Shown here: piece after piece, positions 5,847 to 6,446 of the stretch | Position numbering within the stretch: position 1 is the first letter of the stretch | How the letters are laid out: every line of letters begins with the position of its first letter | Source: Thermodesulfobacteriales bacterium | Lineage (GTDB): Bacteria > Desulfobacterota > Thermodesulfobacteria > Thermodesulfobacteriales > Thermodesulfatatoraceae | Direction: 5' to 3' | Assembly: GCA_026985945.1 (NCBI GenBank) | Contig: JALSPN010000272.1 | Span: 1-6,446, forward strand | DNA: 6,446 nucleotides | The notes under the pieces: model-generated | Databases searched by the model: none | Told to the model about the DNA's origin: nothing | The model's input: only the letters and a program-made list of their open reading frames with translations | Made by a program: the position numbers and the translations under genes

Positions 5847-6042
5847 GTTTTTTCCCTTTGGGCCTTACCAGGACCCGGTGTTTTAAAAAGTCTATTTCGT
5901 AAATTTCGCCAGCAACTAATTTGGGTTCTTCAAAAAAAGATTTGAGGAGAATTCCTTCCGGGCGGATTTCAATGCCCACCACGTCGTGCATAATCTCTTC
6001 TTCCCGGCCGTCCTGGACCAAAAACACCTTCGCCTGACACAT
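5839..6042 (-). CDS. CooT-family nickel-binding protein
   Basis: A 67-residue protein that begins MCQAKVFLV and contains a GILLKSFFEEPKLVAGEIYEIDFLKHRVLV core, matching the CooT family. In Rhodospirillum rubrum, CooT is a small homodimeric beta protein that binds one Ni(II) through Cys2 and helps nickel supply to carbon monoxide dehydrogenase. Family members outside coo operons are common, and some have been labelled predicted RNA-binding proteins. Cys2 is present here, so Ni binding is plausible, but no CODH or hydrogenase gene lies in the window. A strong Shine-Dalgarno (AGGAGG, five bases upstream) fixes the start and hence the position of Cys2. This is the first gene of the minus-strand operon. 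It overlaps the next gene by eight bases. I do not give the symbol cooT because a CO-linked role is not shown. Confidence 0.9.
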   Translation of the reverse strand: MCQAKVFLVQDGREEEIMHDVVGIEIRPEGILLKSFFEEPKLVAGEIYEIDFLKHRVLVRPKGKKHE

Positions 6043-6047
6043 AGAAA

Positions 6048-6053
6048 CCTCCT
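6048..6053 (-). promoter_or_regulatory. Shine-Dalgarno of the CooT-family gene
   Basis: Minus strand reads AGGAGG, then five bases, then ATG. It decides the start of the CooT-family gene and so confirms that Cys is residue 2, the metal ligand of the family. It is the strongest ribosome site of the minus operon, consistent with the downstream genes relying on coupling. Confidence 0.85.
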
Positions 6054-6063
6054 ATGTTCCAGA

Positions 6064-6092
6064 AGAAAACCGCGGTCCGCTAAAATTGTCAA
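6064..6092 (-). promoter_or_regulatory. alternative promoter with perfect -35
   Basis: Minus strand TTGACA at 6092-6087 is a perfect -35 hexamer. At 17-base spacing the -10 position (6069-6064) reads TTTTCT, which keeps only three consensus bases. Transcription would start about 15 nt before the CooT ATG. It competes with the TATAAT candidate, and either or neither may be used. The spacer contains the dyad CGCGGTCCGC. Confidence 0.25.
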
Positions 6093-6112
6093 CAACTTTC
6101 TTAACCGCCTAA
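6091..6112. repeat. 22-bp imperfect direct repeat, copy 1
   Basis: This segment contains ACTTTCTTAACC and matches 6329-6350 at 20 of 22 positions in the same orientation, 238 bases apart. Copy 1 is non-coding, between the candidate promoters of the minus operon. Confidence 0.6.
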
Positions 6113-6117
6113 TTTCC

Positions 6118-6172
6118 GGTTAGCAGAGTAGAGAAGAGCTTTTCGGTATTATATTTCAAGAAAATGCTAACC
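6118..6172. repeat. 8-bp inverted repeat flanking the TATAAT box
   Basis: GGTTAGCA at 6118-6125 and TGCTAACC at 6165-6172 are exact reverse complements separated by 39 bases that include the candidate -10 box. A second overlapping dyad, TAACCG (6102-6107) with CGGTTA (6117-6122), shares the left arm. Such spaced arms could be operator half-sites or a leader stem; which one cannot be decided from sequence. Confidence 0.4.
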
Positions 6173-6176
6173 TTGA
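6148..6176 (-). promoter_or_regulatory. candidate sigma70-type promoter of the minus-strand operon
   Basis: On the minus strand a perfect TATAAT (6153-6148) lies in an AT-rich stretch about 106 bases before the CooT start, giving a leader near 98 nt. The -35 region at the usual 17-base spacing (6176-6171) reads TCAAGG and is a poor match to TTGACA. An 8-bp perfect inverted repeat, GGTTAGCA (6118-6125) and TGCTAACC (6165-6172), brackets the box and would overlap the -35 region. An activator-dependent or alternative-sigma promoter would fit the weak -35. Confidence 0.4.
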
Positions 6177-6209
6177 CTTTTTCACCCAAAGTGTGTGCTA
6201 GTGAGTGGC

Positions 6210-6309
6210 GAAGGGGATCTCCTTCCCCCCTACAAGGGGAGGGGGGTGAAAGCTCAGCAATCTGCGCCAACTTTCACTCTCCCCCTGTCCCTTCTGACAG
6301 GGAGGGGAG
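6210..6309. repeat. tandem G/C-rich hairpin element in the intergenic region
   Basis: Hairpin 1: CCCCT/AGGGG around ACA (6227-6239), extended by six more pairs (6221-6226 with 6241-6246) past a bulged A6240. Hairpin 2: CCCTGTC/GACAGGG around a six-base loop (6283-6302), extended by six pairs (6277-6282 with 6304-6309) past a bulged A6303. GTGAAAG (6246-6252) and CTTTCAC (6271-6277) are exact inverted arms between them, and a near-perfect dyad at 6210-6225 overlaps hairpin 1. The paired layout resembles REP/BIME-type or small non-autonomous elements. Neither hairpin has a U-tract, so a classic terminator is unlikely, though it follows the minus-strand gene ending at 6339. Confidence 0.55.
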
Positions 6310-6328
6310 GATTAACCGGGAATTAAGT

Positions 6329-6350
6329 AATAACTTTCTTAACCACCTAA
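6329..6350. repeat. 22-bp imperfect direct repeat, copy 2
   Basis: Second copy of the repeat at 6091-6112 (20 of 22 identical; differences are C/T at the third position and G/A at the seventeenth). On the minus strand it spans the last Leu-Gly-Gly codons and the TAA of the partial gene at 6339-6446. Confidence 0.6.
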
Positions 6351-6446
6351 ACCAGCTGCTTGATGAAGGATTTGTTCTTTCAGAAGTTCAACCAGATCTT
6401 CGTATGGTCTTTTTACCCGCCACCTTACATGTAAGGCCCGGGTGGG
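6339..6446 (-). CDS. C-terminal end of an unknown protein (partial)
   Basis: A minus-strand frame is open from the right edge to TAA at 6341-6339, giving 35 residues that include VKRPYEDLVELLKEQILHQA and end AAGLGG. The segment looks like a basic strand-like stretch followed by an amphipathic helix, which is typical of a real protein end. The other minus-strand frames contain stops. I do not recognise the family, and the start lies outside the window. It points the same way as the CooT operon but is separated from it by about 296 bases with hairpins and a promoter candidate. It may be a remnant rather than an intact gene; only the adjoining sequence can tell. Confidence 0.5.
   Translation of the reverse strand, partial: PTRALHVRWRVKRPYEDLVELLKEQILHQAAGLGG

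Noticed and set aside
6173..6202. Plus-strand promoter TTGACT, 18-base spacer, GCTAGT with an extended TG
   Set aside because: The -10 matches only three consensus bases and no plus-strand gene follows; it would run antisense to the partial gene at 6339-6446. It cannot be excluded, but support is thin.
6277..6309. Hairpin 2 as an intrinsic terminator for the minus-strand gene ending at 6339
   Set aside because: The stem is good, but on the minus strand it is followed by AGTGAAAG with no U-tract.
6236..6310. G-quadruplex from the GGGGAGGGGGG and GGGAGGGG runs
   Set aside because: The G-runs are two clusters about 54 bases apart, and no four runs of three G lie within short loops; stem pairing with nearby C-runs is more likely.
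1..6446. CRISPR array, tRNA, rRNA or insertion sequence
   Set aside because: No regularly spaced repeats, no tRNA-like cloverleaf or CCA end, no rRNA-like stretch and no transposase motif were seen; the only repeats are those at 6091-6350.

Overview
The window looks like chromosomal DNA of a thermophilic anaerobe, most likely of the Thermodesulfobacteriota (Thermodesulfatator/Thermosulfurimonas type). This is an inference from three things: Lys/Glu-rich proteins with few linkers, near-zero intergenic spacing, and the gene set itself (CooT-family protein, BCAM0308-family zinc-ribbon protein, short cysteine-bearing N-acetylglutamate synthase). Nothing here fixes the species.

Layout. Positions 1-2718 form a plus-strand gene run: the tail of a charged helical protein, a degenerate-looking alpha/beta hydrolase, a BCAM0308-family zinc-ribbon protein, a TraR/DksA-type zinc-finger regulator, and a PgsA-like phosphatidylglycerophosphate synthase with a long extra membrane region. 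Positions 2715-6042 form a minus-strand operon, read right to left: CooT-family Ni-binding protein, a small His/Cys-rich unknown protein, arginyl-tRNA synthetase (argS), a membrane-anchored SPOR protein, and a short N-acetylglutamate synthase (argA type). Each adjacent pair in this operon overlaps by 1-8 bases, so its 3.3 kb hold no intergenic base. The two runs converge and share 4 bases at their stop codons.

Positions 6043-6338 are the only real non-coding stretch. It holds the likely promoter region of the minus operon, an 8-bp inverted repeat around its TATAAT box, five copies of a TAACC motif, two G/C-rich hairpins joined by a further pair of inverted arms, and a 22-bp imperfect direct repeat. 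The second copy of that repeat covers the stop codon of a partial minus-strand gene (6339-6446).

Functionally the minus operon joins arginine charging (ArgS) and the first step of arginine synthesis (N-acetylglutamate synthase) to a cell-envelope/peptidoglycan-binding protein and a probable metal-handling pair. The plus run joins membrane lipid synthesis (PgsA) to two small zinc proteins that may act on transcription or RNA. The most interesting item is the 112-residue unknown beside CooT, which carries a His ladder on a predicted helix and four cysteines. The next most interesting are the extended PgsA and the structured intergenic element.
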